Part shown: positions 10,678 to 23,894 of the stretch, piece by piece
How the letters are laid out: each line of letters opens with the position of its first letter
How positions within the stretch are numbered: the first letter of the stretch is position 1
From: Dichomitus squalens LYAD-421 SS1
Taxonomy: Eukaryota > Basidiomycota > Agaricomycetes > Polyporales > Polyporaceae
Assembly (NCBI RefSeq): GCF_000275845.1
Contig: NW_006766931.1
Location: forward strand, 157,952 to 191,647
Reading direction: 5' to 3'
DNA: 33,696 bases
Translations under genes and position numbers: made by a program
The notes under the pieces: generated by a model
What the model was told of the DNA's origin: nothing
What the model saw: the letters and a program-made list of their open reading frames with translations, nothing else
Database searches by the model: none

Positions 10678-10900
10678 AGCACTACATAAGTCCCGAAGAT
10701 GCGACAACACATATGTCAATCAGCGTTTTACCATTTGACGTGACGAAACGTGTTGAGTCCTTTCCTTCGTGGCCCGATCCGCGCATCTCCTCGTCCGACT
10801 AGAGGATGGCAAGCGCTCCGTTCACCGACGGTACGGATGCGACGTTGAGCCGGGTCCCGCTCGCATAGCGCGTACCGCTACTTCTGACTGAAGACCTCAG

Positions 10901-10907
10901 TATAAAG
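10901..10907 (+). promoter_or_regulatory. TATA box of the peroxidase gene
   Basis: TATAAAG lies 96 bases before the ATG at 11003. That position and sequence are usual for basidiomycete ligninolytic peroxidase genes. Confidence 0.65.
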
Positions 10908-11002
10908 TCGGTGCAGGGAACATAGGAATCTGCATCGGCAGGCACCCATTGTTCCTGAGGACAGCAGCACAAACACTCTCGTATACCTTGAGCGATCTTG
11001 CT

Positions 11003-12716
<1,714 letters not shown>

Positions 12717-13740
12717 GTTAGATGGATAATAGTAATGGACATGGCATAGAGTCTTATTCTTCGCTCATACGGGTTGTCAGATCGTAGAAAATTTGAATTA
12801 AGTTTCGGAGTTTTAGATCGCATGAAAGTGAGTATTGCAATTCGGACGCATTTCTTTCACCAACGGGGTGGTGCGATCGTCAGTCCCTTCAATGCACCTC
12901 GTGAGCGTCTTGATTACCAAATTCGTAATCTGATCTCCAAGGGGTCAAGGACCGATCCAGCCAACACTGTCATCAGGTGACGTCTCACATATAACTAAAC
13001 CCTTCGTCCTTCGAGTCCTTGGCTACATATCATGGCACAGTGTGGGAAAAGGGGACACCTGTAGAGAACGGTGCCTTGGCGTCTAAGATGACTGGCGCTT
13101 CTTCGAAATGATTATCAATAAACTTGCAGACTGCAGTGATAACGGTTGTCATCGTCGTCTCCTTTGCTCAACTTTTACTTATTGGCCATTTTGAGACTAG
13201 ACCGTGTGGAAGGCATCGTATGGGCTCAACGGATACTACACGTGGTCAACGAATCTTCTCAAGGACTCTAAGTCCTGGCTGTGGCCTAGACGCACAGCTT
13301 CTTCTACAACTCTTTTAGCTCTTCCACAGCAGGCGACAACCGATCTCGTATCCAAAGACAGGTGGGTCCTTAATGTGCATCTGATTTGCTATTTACGTGC
13401 GGCTTCGCAGGTCCGTTCCTTGTCACGGCGGTGAATGCGGGAGATTGCTTCCCTGGCAACGCCTCCTGCCGTGAAACCACACACACTCGTTGCGCGCTGC
13501 TGTCCTTGCGGAATGTGAGGCGATACTCTTTCTTTATGTGTAGTTCATCTTTGACGGCTATTACTAGAGGGACTGTGAAGCGGCATTGGCCCGATTCGAC
13601 ATTGAGAGTGCCCCTCCACACTGCGCCCTGGTCTTGCAGGTGCATTGCTTTGATCGCAGCGGGAACATCTCTGCCATAAGTATCACACGTCCAAAGACTT
13701 GACGGCAACCGCGTTTCGTGACTCGAGATCCACCTGGGCC
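12717..13740. other. Intergenic, no gene seen
   Basis: The first half (about 12720-12990) is more AT-rich than its surroundings and probably holds the peroxidase 3' untranslated region. Weak ORFs at 13124-13434 have no recognisable domain. The part just before 13741 should hold the glutaminase promoter. Confidence 0.4.
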
Positions 13741-16700
13741 ATGATGCGTCTCTTCGCCATTTCACTTATCCTTCTCAATGCGGCTACAGCTCTCGGTGCC
13801 GCGACCTGGAATGCGGAACCCTTCAATCCCGCCTCTGTTCCACTTGCTGTCAGGTCACCCTACCTCTCAGCATGGCTTGCTCAAGGTCAAGGCACAGCGC
13901 TCAACGACGCGTGGCCGACGTTCTGGACTGGCTCCGTAAGATGCAGATCAATTCCCGTCCGCATACTTGCCGACATCTCAGCAGATCCTCGGATGGGCCG
14001 GATTGGCCAAGGTGGATGGCCAGGCTTACATCTGGATGGGACAGCCTGGTATCCCCAATGTTAATACAACCAAGGCCACGCAACAGAGTTTGCAGGTAAG
14101 CATCGCGTGGCGGTCTTGATTTTCAGAATCACATTTCTCAGTCGTGTATGCACAGATCACTTCCACCCAGAGCGTGTTTGTAATGACGGCAGGACCCGTC
14201 GATCTTACTATAACTTTCCTCAGCCCAATTGAGGTAACACTAAGCATCGTCTCTCTCCCTCTCCTCTGTAGTATCTCACGATACTTGTGCAGCCTTCAGA
14301 CTTCGTGAACCAGTCCCTTCCTTTGTCCTACTACTCGGTATCTGCGGCGTCGACTGACGGCAAGTCGCACAGCGTACAAGTGTATGCAGATATCAGCGCG
14401 GAATGGGTGAGCGGCGACGACACCCTCATCGTCAACTGGGCTACAACAACCGGGGATGTGCTCTCGCATGAGGTGAAGCTGGCTATCCAGACCACGTACA
14501 CCGAGATCAACGATCGCATCCAACGTGGGTCGTTATGATGCTAAGTCTTGTCGACTAGTCCTAACCTGACTGTAGAGGGTTCTGCCTTCCACTCTACGCT
14601 CAACGTGAGCCGCCACCGCCATTTCAACGGGGTTGTGCTCTAACGTATGTTCTACCAGACGGTCGGTGCCACTTTTCAGACTGGTGAAGATGTTGTCGTC
14701 CGAGCCCAATTCGCTACCAATGGGACGCTTTCGAATACGCAAGACACATCATTCCGTGCCGTAAGCGACCGCTGGCCCGTCTTCGCCTTTGCGCATGACC
14801 TCGGTGCCGTCACGTCCGCCACGAGTCCTGTCGTCTATTCCATCGGCCATGTGCGCGATCCCGTGGTCCAGTACATCATCGTGAACGCAGATACGCAAGC
14901 TCGGAGTTCGTACTTCTGGACACGCTTCGCTAGCATCGGCGATGCAGTAAGTTTGTGGAGGAATATCGCTTCGATTCAGCCTTACTCATGGCATTTCGAA
15001 AAGATCTCGACCTTCCTCAACGACTATCCTAACGCTCTAGCGCGAGCCAATGCGTTCGATGCTCAAGTCAAGTCTGATGCTAGCAAAATTTCAGCCGACT
15101 ATGCATCTCTTGTGGCCTTGTCCATCCGGCAAGCCTTCGGAGCTACCGAGATTACCGTCACGAAAAACAACGACGGCTCGCTCGATAATTCAAACACGCT
15201 GATGTTCATGAAGGGTGCGCAACATCGTATATATACTCCCATTGATCAATTGTACGAAAATCTGGCTCAGAGATCTCCAGCGATGGGGTATTTATCGTCT
15301 AACTGAAGGACGGTTCAGACGCTGACTCCTACGCAGAACGTCAACACTGTGGACGTCATATACCCCTCTTGGCCCTTGTTCCTCTACACCAACGCGACTC
15401 TCGGCAAGCAGCTGCTTCTTCCCCTGTTTGAATATCAGACGACAGGGCAATACCCCAACCAGTATAGTGTACACGACATGGGTCCGTTCTGTTATTCCAC
15501 TCACTCCTAGTATGAATGCTCACTACTTTCACGCAGGCGCGCATTACCCCAATGCCACCGGCCACAACGATGGTAAGTAGCCTCGCAGATGGCTCGCTGT
15601 GGCTTGCCTGAACGTATAACTATAGGCAAAGACGAGGCTATGCCGGTCGAAGGTATTTTCACGCCTTCAGTGCTTACGCCGCATCTAATCAACTTCTGGC
15701 TTGTTAGAGAGCGGCAACATGCTCATCATGACGCTCAGCTACGCCCAGCGGACAGGCGATCTATCTTGAATCAAAATTTACGTCAGTACTCCTACCATGG
15801 TCACCCCATTTGGATGGGTTTCATCTTCATTGTTCCACCATGCAGTTCAGCCTACTCGACCAATGGACTCAGTTCCTCATCACGGACTCTTTGATTCCCG
15901 CCAATCAGCTCAGCACAGATGACTTCGCAGGCGCCTTGGCGAACCAGACGAACCTCGCGATCAAGGGCATCATCGGAATCCAAGCGATGGCTGAGATCGC
16001 GAAACTCAACGACGACGAGGCGCGAGCCTCGAACTACAGCGTACGTTTCTTTGCATCTCAGCGTTCGCCATGTAGGTTCACCTCTATATTGCAGTTGATT
16101 GCAGCCTCGTATGTACAACAGTGGCAGAAGTTGGCTACGTCTTCCGATGGTTCCCATTTGACGCTCTCGGTACGTCGCCGTATCCATAGGTGTTGAACAG
16201 AATCGACTGATGCCCCTGGTGAAGTATGGCGATAGCAACAGGTTTCTTTCAATTCCTCGGTTTCGTAGAATATACAAGCTGATGACGACGAAAGCTGGGG
16301 TATTGCATACAACCTCTACGCCGACAAGCTACTCGGGACGAACATCTTCCCGTCATCCGTGTATGACATGCGTGTGTATTGAGTCCGTTTCGTGATCATG
16401 AGCGCAAACTGAGCCCCTGTTTCTAATAGAGACCGCGTGGTATGCTGAGAAAGACAGTGAGCTTCATGGCAAATTTCTCTGCTGACCTCGCTAACGCCCT
16501 TATGATACAGACGCATTTGGCGTACCGCTCGACACCCGCCACACGTACTCCAAGTCCGGTAAGACCTCTATGGTGGTGCTCCCTTAGAACCGCACTCATG
16601 GTCATGTGCACAGACTGGCAAATTTGGACGGCGGGTACCGTCACCTCGACAACCGTCCGAGACCAGTTCGTCAGAGCCGTACTGAACTACGCCTCAGATG

Positions 16701-17084
16701 CAAAGAACAACCAGCCTCTGGGCGACTTGTATGACACGATCGACGGCACCCAGGTAGCGAACTCCGGCCACGCGCGGCCTGTCGTTGGGGGCCACCTCGC
16801 TTTGGCATGTCGTCATCCTGCTCCTCCAAACTTATCGTCGCTAACGTCGTCTGCAGCTCGCGCTTGCGAATGCTCCCACCGGCTCAGCCACAGGCCCCAC
16901 GGGAACTACTGGGGCTACGGGCGCGACAGGCGCGACAGGCTCCAGCGGCTCGAACTCCACGATAGACACAAATGGATTGAACCCCGCGAACTCGGGCCTG
17001 TCGCATGGTCAGAGTGACGGCTCGACGTTGTATGTCTCGCTTGGCACTCTGGCCGCAATCCTCCTAGCAGGCGCTCCTTTGTAA
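13741..17084 (+). CDS. gtaA: GtaA-family glutaminase, secreted, one frameshift
   Basis: Twenty exons: 13741-13935, 13985-14095, 14156-14233, 14293-14524, 14576-14604, 14659-14946, 15004-15214, 15271-15287, 15337-15481, 15537-15572, 15626-15652, 15708-15781, 15851-16040, 16095-16169, 16225-16241, 16295-16371, 16430-16456, 16511-16558, 16614-16804, 16857-17084. About 764 residues. A signal peptide precedes FNPASVPLAVRSPYLSAWL and ILGWAGLAKVDG, landmarks of the GtaA family (DUF4964/DUF5127/DUF4965/DUF1793), and YPSWPLFLY, SVHDMGAHYPNATGHNDG, WTAGTV and RPVVGGHLA follow. Family members hydrolyse glutamine extracellularly. The protein ends in a Gly/Thr/Ala-rich linker and a hydrophobic tail without charged residues, which suggests a GPI or membrane anchor. 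In exon 12 the frame breaks at 15760-15762: after QRTGD translation meets TGA at 15767, while YLESKF continues in another frame and splices correctly onward. The last intron appears to use a GC donor at 16805. Confidence 0.85.
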
Positions 17085-17635
17085 GCTGCACACGAATATG
17101 CGACGCTTTCTCCTTTATCGGTAGGCTTTTGTGTGCTTTATGTGCATTAGAGGCGCGTGGTGGTGATCCTCTCCAAAGCCGATATTTCTTCATACCGTTT
17201 ACTCGGCTTCCCGCTGTCCATTGCAGGCGGTTAGTCAACCCGATGCACGAGATCTGTAGCCGATATCAACCAAGGCTCTTGCGCTGCGCTACATACATGG
17301 GCATTATGAGACTGTGTCTTCGAGTATGAATGAAGAACGCTTAGATGGATCAGGCGTCATTTTGTCGTTAGAATACTCAGAGCTCTCGATCAAGCTACCT
17401 AACGACACCTCTAGCAAACACTGAAGAGGAATCACCGGCTAATTAGCAGCTAGGCATGTATTGTTCGTGTGGTAAAGTACATATGATATAGCATGGATAC
17501 AGCGGTCTAAGTCCTATTCACCTCTGAATTATTCGTACGCTTGTAAGTATACTCTTCCGATTTCTTGCTTAGACGACGTTGTACCTGTGCGATCCATTCG
17601 TCAGGCATGACCACGATACTAAAAACAATAGCAAC
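17085..17635. other. Convergent 3' intergenic region, no gene seen
   Basis: This holds the ends of the plus-strand glutaminase gene and the minus-strand HAM1-like gene. AT-rich stretches from 17340 to 17560 fit 3' untranslated regions. No ORF here is convincing. Confidence 0.45.
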
Positions 17636-20402
17636 TCACGCTTCGCTACGCCACTCCTCTCCCTGCTGGGCGGTCTTCGCCTGCTGCTCGGCACGATTTA
17701 CCCATCCCTCAGGATGGCTGACCTCGGGCAGAATCTCGTCCCCGGGGCGGGTCGCAATCTTGAACTGCCCGACCTTCTCCTGCGCCTTCTCCGCCTGCTG
17801 CTTGCGCTGCGTGAGCTGCTGGAGGAGAACGTCGCGGCGCGACTTGTCCTCGCTCGCCTTCGCCTCCGCCATCTGGTCGCGCGCGCTCACGAGCTGACCG
17901 TCAATGTACTCGAGCGCGGTGCGCACCGCGTTGCCGATCACGCGCTGCAGCTGCTTCTTGATGAGGCCCGTCGCGAGCGGCGCGAGGACCTTGTAGAGCG
18001 TGTCGTGCTTCGAGTCGCGGATCGCGAACTTGAGGGTGTGGATCGACGTCTGCACGTCCTTGACGTGGAAGACGGACGAGGTGTCGTTGCCAGCCGACCG
18101 GAGGTGCGTAGTGATTGAGAGACCCTCGCCGCCGAGCAGGACGTCGGCGACGCCCGAGTCGGTGAGCTTGGGCGTGCCGGTCTTCTTGCGGAAGTAGAAA
18201 GCAACGTCGCGCAAGTCGGCTTGCATCTGAGAGAGGTGGAATGTGAACTCGTGATGGGTCTCGTTCCTGAGATATTTCATTAGCATGATTGCCTCGGAAA
18301 GACGACAAGAAGCCATGCTCACTTGATGTTGTTGAAAGCGCTGAGTTTCGCAAAGTTGTGTGTCTCCATCGTGATGAGGTTGGGGAAGATGTTCTTGCCA
18401 GAAAGAGCGAGATTCTCGATGACGAGGTCGATCTGGTCGTCGGTGTACTCGATGCGCGGGATCGGGATGTAGCCCAGCTGCTCGATGAAGCCGGGGATGA
18501 TCTTCTGACGGACATTGGCCCAGAGCTCTGGCTTGAACGTGAGGTTGCCATCGGCGTCGAACAAGGCGTCCTTCGCGAGCTGCGCGAAGTTGGTCCCGAT
18601 CCTGGGATGAATGTGTCAATGTCTGTGGTCATTTGAGACTTGCTGGGATGAGGGCTTACTGTCGGTTGAGCGGGTCGTCGGCCCACGCGGCGAACCACTC
18701 CTGCACGCTGTTGAACAGATTGTCGAAGTGGCCCTTGTATTTGCCGTCGTAGAACTGGCGACCGGTGTCCTTCAGCTCGCGCGCACGCTCGTTGGCCTGG
18801 TCGTCGAGAATGTAACCAGGCTGAAGCAGCGCTTCGCGAATGTACTCGTCGACCTCGCGGAACCAGTGCCGGAGCCGCTCGTCCTGCTGCGCGTCGTCGT
18901 AGAGAACGCGCATGGGCTCGCCGATCGTGTCGAGGCTGCGCCCGTTCGCGAATCGCTCGAGAAGGGTGCGGATCTCGTTGAGGGACGTTTGGAAGTTGGG
19001 GTCGCTCGACAGTTGCTGGTGCGAGTCCTTGCCGTGGTTCGCGATGGTGCGGCCGTGCGATACGTATTCTTCAACGAAATTGAGTAGCCAGGTCATAGCC
19101 TCTTGGTAGTCGTCATGGCTCTGGCACTCGTAGACAACCTGCGTCACGATGAAAGCTCAGCAGCTGCGACGATAAAACGCACAACGTACGGTAACACATA
19201 CCTTCTTGAGACGGTAAATGAACTGGTCGCGGCGCTCAGGAGGGAAGTATTCCTCGGTGAAGTTCTTCGCTCGGTCCTTATGCTCCCTCGCGCGATCTTT
19301 GTGCTCATCTGGCACGCGTCCAAGGAGCGAATCCTTCATGCCGGAGATCTTGCCTTGGATGCCGGCCTTGCGCTCCTGGACATCGCCTTCATCCTGAGGG
19401 GGCTCGCCGACGCGCGCGCGCTGCTGGAGGTCCTGCGCATGACGCTGCGCCTCGGTCTACACAACGTGACGTCATCGGTGAGTGGACAAGCTCAAGACAT
19501 GCGTAGAGACTGGATCGCTTACCTGTGCCTGGCCTTCGAACTCGTCCTTCTTCTGCTGTGCTTCGTTCAATGCCTGGTCGCCGGGCTTGACCTCGTCACC
19601 GTGCTTGAACTTCGTTCCCGACGTGGGGTCGTCCGAACGGGGGTCGTGAGCGATGCGTGCATCAGTGCCGGGAATTTGGAACTCGGGGACCTGAACGACA
19701 GGTCAGCAACAAGCTGTGTGGATAAGAACTCTAAGAAATACATACAGGCGTCTCGTTAGGTCCAATCTCACGTGGCACCTCGGTCACAAATTTGTGCTCA
19801 GGGCCGGGCTGGTCGACCTCGCGGAGAGCGTCCTCGCTCGGGCGCGCGTTCTGGGCGACCTTCTCCGCGCCGCGCGCGAGCAAATCGCGGCCGATGACGC
19901 CGAAGTCGTTCACGAGCTTGCGCACCTCGGCGTTGGTGAAGACGAGGGAGAGGAGCGTGCGGAGGTGCTGGACGCCTTGCTGCGCGTCCGACTTCGCCTT
20001 GGCGCCGTCGACGGGGAGCACCTGGTTCGGGTCCTTCTTCGCGCGGTCGAAGCTCGTGTCGCGCGTGTGCCAGACGAAGTTCTGCAGGACCTCGTCCGCG
20101 TTCTTCTCGAGCACGAGCCGGCGGAGCGTCTCGAAGATGTCGTGCGCGTCGCGCGCGAGGTTCTGGCCGTCGGGCGAGAGCCCGTCGGCCTTGGAGATGG
20201 AGGAGTGGGAGAGGTAGGAGAGCACGCGGTCGAGCTGCTCGTTGGTCGGGAGGCGCGACTCGCCCATCGCCTGGAACGCGCCATAGAGGCGGAGCTTGCG
20301 GTCGACGTCGGTCTGCAGCTTCTGGCGGTCGATGGGCTCGGTCACGGTGGCCGCGGCGGGGTGCTCGCTGATGTCCTTCTTGGTGGTAGGGAGAGTAGAC
20401 AT
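17636..20402 (-). CDS. HAM1-like domain protein (DUF5923/DUF4449)
   Basis: Six exons (20402-19746, 19690-19523, 19456-19202, 19138-18660, 18601-18323, 18266-17636) give 822 residues with no interruption. The N-terminal half is helical and charged. Residues ~223-330 are a hydrophilic region with Asp, Lys, Gln and Glu clusters (KHGDEVKPGDQ, EHKDRAREHKDRAK) that is probably disordered. A conserved-looking block with FPPERRDQFIYRLKKVV, IPIPRIEYTDDQIDLVIENL and FHLSQMQADLRDVAFYFRKK follows, and a Lys/Gln-rich coiled-coil-like segment lies near the end. This order recalls fungal proteins with HAM1-like N- and C-terminal domains. Their biochemical role is not established to my knowledge. No signal peptide or membrane segment is seen, so a cytosolic or membrane-surface location is likely. 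The family name is from memory, not from a search. Confidence 0.8.
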
Positions 20403-20510
20403 GGTGGGTCGTTACTGAGTGGGATTAAGTGTAGGTAGTCGTAACAGCAGAGTTGTGTCGTAGATGGGAGTCGTGAAAGTATGTGAGGGCGACGTGGTGA
20501 GCGAGCGTTC

Positions 20511-20517
20511 CTATATA
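20511..20517 (-). promoter_or_regulatory. TATA box of the HAM1-like gene
   Basis: TATATAG on the minus strand, about 110 bases before the ATG at 20402, is a good core promoter match in GC-rich surroundings. Confidence 0.5.
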
Positions 20518-21021
20518 CTATGCTGTGGCTCCGATGGTAGCTGTCGTCATTGGATCCACCTTGACTGCAGGCACCATGGTTTACGATCGAGGAGAAGAGG
20601 CGACGGGGCCGCCTCCTCTGTGCACCACCGCTGGCGTCACCGTACTCACCGCCCCACCATACCTGCCCAATCCGGTAACTTTCGAGACAGGTTGCGTCAA
20701 CCTTGACCCGACCATGCAGAGAGATAAGAACCACCTGCGAAACGTGTCCGCATGCATCTGGGCAGTTGCTGAGGAGCGAGGACATGTCACCGAAGATGAT
20801 GTCACTGCATAGGCAACCTCAGCGATCGCAAGGTTCGTCGTCATCTGTAGCCGCTCGAGACAAGCGCAATAGGGCGTCCATAGTCAGACTGGCATCGAGG
20901 TGGAGCGTTGCATACAATAGTGTGCCACTATTGGACAGGCGATGTTCACAGGAGCTGGCCCCGGGACTCGGAGACGATCCCGCTGCCACGACATAGACAG
21001 GATCCTCTCGCAACGACGTGT
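20518..21021. other. Intergenic, no gene seen
   Basis: This lies between the HAM1-like promoter and the end of the F-box gene, both on the minus strand. Short ORFs on both strands overlap one another and show no recognisable protein. Confidence 0.4.
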
Positions 21022-22345
21022 TTAAACACATAAAGCGACTTGTAGAAGGCCAGCGTTATGCACGGCAGGCAACATCTTCGCAGCCGCGGAGTAGAGATTG
21101 TGCTGGGTGTCCCCTGCCCTGGGGCGCTGCGGCGCAAGCACGACGCTATCGAGCATGGGGTATCGAGCGCGCGACAGCAACGTGTCGACCGCCTTCCAAT
21201 CCCAGCCCTCGTCGGCCTCGTCGCTCTCGAGATGCAAGGGCCAGACGGACAACGCTCTGTCTACGGAGAGCACAATTTTGCGGAGCGCCCCGGCTTCGAG
21301 GGTGCCAAGCAAACCGGAGAAGACCAGGCTATTTGTTGGGTGCACTTCGTCGATGCGGAGGACCAGCGCCTCGAGCGCTCTACATGAGGAGGCTGCTTCG
21401 CCTACTGCTTGCATGAGCTGCGGGGACGGCGAAGGGGGGGCTGGTGTACAGCAAACTGTCTCAGCATGCGGACAGTGTGCCAAGTGCGAGGACCGCTCAC
21501 CGCGAGAAGCGAGCCCCTGGGTCCAAGAGAGGTCGAGATCGAGCTCGGTGATGTTCCGACCATGGTCGCGAAGGAAAACGACTATGTACTCCGGCACCAT
21601 CCACCGGAGCAGATGGCGAACCCGCAACGACCGGAGCGTGTCCCGGCGCACGACCAGGCCTATCTCCTTCGACATGCCCCAAACGATAAGGTTCGGCACG
21701 TCGAACCGGTGCGCGCAAGCAGTGCCGTAAGCCGTGTTGTCGACTCTATAGTGATGCACTCGACCGAACTCGAGCGTGCGAACGGTGAAGGCTGACAACA
21801 GGTCGGCAAGATCGGCGACTGCACTACGCAACGAGGTGGCTTGACAGAAGTCGAGAACATCGAGGCGTCTGAGCGCGAACGGAGTCGAGCGGGGCCCCTC
21901 CATCTGAGAGTCGGTCCGGGAGACAAAACGGAAGGAGGATAAAGAAAGCCGCAGGAGAGCAGGTAGCTTTGAAAGAATCGACACAAGCGCATCGAGATTG
22001 AGCACGGGGGTCGTCGTGATTCCCCAACGCAGGCCTTGCCCTGAGAGTGTCAAGTGCTTGATGTAGCCGGTGAGGTCCTGATGCTGCTCAGCAAACTCGA
22101 GGAAGCTAGTGTCGGGCCTAGCGCTCTCGAACTTCATCGTTGCGTACAAGAGAGGGAGAGCCAGATTTCGCCATGCCTTCGAGACAAGGGTGCAAGACGC
22201 GAGAGCTTGTTTGTCGTTCTCAAGGAACGAGAAGATACTGAGAAGGAGTTCAAAGGGAGCTGCTGAAATTGAGACACCTTGTTGGACACCCCTGACTTAA
22301 GAGATAGAGCGCATTTGGGGAGTTGGAGGACTTACGCTCTTCCAT
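21022..22345 (-). CDS. F-box domain protein
   Basis: A 10-base first exon (22345-22336, MEE plus one base) splices over GTAAGT...TTTCAG to a long exon (22262-21022), giving 416 residues in frame. The F-box starts at once: APFELLLSIFSFLENDKQAL, then SCTLVSKAWRNLALPLLY. The rest has irregular leucine-rich repeats (LTLSGQGLRWG, LRRLDVLDF, LRSLRVRHLLRW, ELDLDLSW). A proline/cysteine-rich stretch of ~28 residues near position 265 starts with GTGAGC and ends with CCCCGCAG in the DNA. Treating these as an intron would remove 83 bases and break the frame, so I keep it coding. It would act as a substrate receptor of an SCF ubiquitin ligase, target unknown. A decayed paralogue lies just upstream. The short first exon explains why a model starting at the ATG at 22149 would miss the F-box. 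Confidence 0.8.
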
Positions 22346-22784
22346 TGTGAATAACTCGTCTCGTCTTCAATGTCGAGGTCCCGAGCGCGCCAGGCAGGTA
22401 AAGCGATGACAATGTCTAGATCGCGCTGCGATGCCAGACGATGGTGGCAGCCGATGTATCTGATCTTTGTCTTGCTGCGTTTCGCCCGGTAGGTTGAGTG
22501 AGAGTACCCTAAAAGTGAGGCCTACGTGAGATGAAGAGCCCAGGCGCTATTCCGGGATCTTACTAGGTGGCAGTAACAGACGCCCTAATCTCTGCCGCCG
22601 CAGTAGGAGATGATGTCAAATGCCTTCCCCATGAGTGGATCCGCATCCCAGTATCCTAACGATTTTCTTGGGTGTCGCACATGAGACGTACGGAGCTTTA
22701 TACATATGCATGTGACAGTGTCAAGCAGGTCGCATGTACGAAACTTGTAGCAGACGATGATTACGGAACCTCCTGCAATGGCAT
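22346..22784. other. Intergenic, no gene seen
   Basis: This is the upstream region of the intact F-box gene, between it and its decayed paralogue. No TATA box or convincing ORF was found. Confidence 0.4.
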
Positions 22785-23565
22785 TCAAACATATGGAACA
22801 ACTTGCACTTGCAGGAGGCCAATGTCGTGCAGGGTGGGCAGTATCCTCGCAGCTGCGGAGTAGAGACTGTCCAGCGTTTCCCCTTTACGGATGTAGTTGC
22901 GCATGAGTACGACGCTACTGAGCATGGGATATGGGTTGCGAGATAACAGAGCATCGATCTGCTGCCAATCCCAACGGTCACGAACACCAGGCATGCCCCA
23001 CACATGGGAGTCTGTCGGGGTATGGAGCACGAGCTTGCGGAGCATCCTGGCCTTTAACGTGCCCAGCAAGGCGGGCACGAATCCGTTATGCCGCAAGGTC
23101 AAAGTCGGAAGGCGGAGTACCAGCGTCTCAAGCGCTTTACATAATGACAAACTTTTACCTACAATCTGCATGAGATTGGCCATCGGCGGATCGATCTCTG
23201 CTACACAACGCTCTCTGATTATGCCAACCAGGACGTCGAAGGGCGAAATATTTCTGACCATGGTCCCCGAGAAACTCGGCGACGAACTAGGGGTTTAGGC
23301 ACTTGCAGGCAAAAGTGTGAATCCGCAGCGAGCGGAGCGCCCCCTGGCCTAAGACCAACCCTACCGGCCACCACACGTCCCAAAGTACGAGGTTTGGAAT
23401 GTCGGATCGCTGCACACGAGGTGCGAGGGAGGTCACAGCGTCCCTGTGGCAGCGCAGCTCTTCGAATTCAATAGTACAGATGCGAAAGACTGGCAGCAGG
23501 TCGGCGAAGTCTGCAACCAGATCATCGGACGGTGGTGGCGTTGTCTGACTGGGCACGCATAACAT
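22785..23565 (-). pseudogene. Decayed tandem paralogue of the F-box gene
   Basis: Two open segments on the minus strand match the downstream F-box protein in order. The first (23565-23287) matches its middle: VADFADLLPVF against VADLADLLSAF, and RSDIPNLVLWDV against RFDVPNLIVWGM. The second (from 23261) matches its C-terminus: LETLVLRLPTL, LLGTLKARMLRKLVL, WDWQQIDALLSRNPYPML and LYSAAARILPTLHDIGLLQV. They are separated by an in-frame TAG at 23287-23289 and a frame change soon after. The F-box and first repeats have no counterpart upstream. It is a 5'-truncated, broken tandem duplicate. Confidence 0.75.
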
Positions 23566-23894
23566 AGAACAGCAGGTTCAACGCAAGATTGTGATCGCTT
23601 CTGGAGTAATATCTCAAGCCAGTAGAGTGGTTACACTCAAAGCACCAACGTCGAGCAACACAATCCGCTTCATTGGGCTTTGGGGCACGGCCTTCGTTCG
23701 TTGATGATGGATACAGAGAGAACGAGGACGCGGATGTATCGAAGACAAGGCCAGGAAGGGCGGTGTGAGCGCGGACAGCTCAAGGAGTCTGCGACCGGCT
23801 TTGATCTTGCGCACTGAGACTTGCTGATGGTACAGATAACTTCAAACCCAAGTGAACATTACGATCTCGGCGCTCCTATACAACATCCTACCTG
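23566..23894. other. Intergenic, no gene seen
   Basis: This lies between the broken F-box copy and the end of the alcohol oxidase gene. The part near 23830-23894 probably carries the oxidase 3' untranslated region. Confidence 0.4.

Noticed and set aside
14525..14660. Stops after exon 4 of the glutaminase as further lesions
   Set aside because: Splicing 14524 to 14576 and 14604 to 14659 restores the protein; these stops lie in introns.
19716..20438. 240-codon plus-strand ORF over the HAM1-like first exon
   Set aside because: Repetitive Leu/Val/Arg/Glu composition typical of the antisense of a GC-rich exon; no start context or domain.
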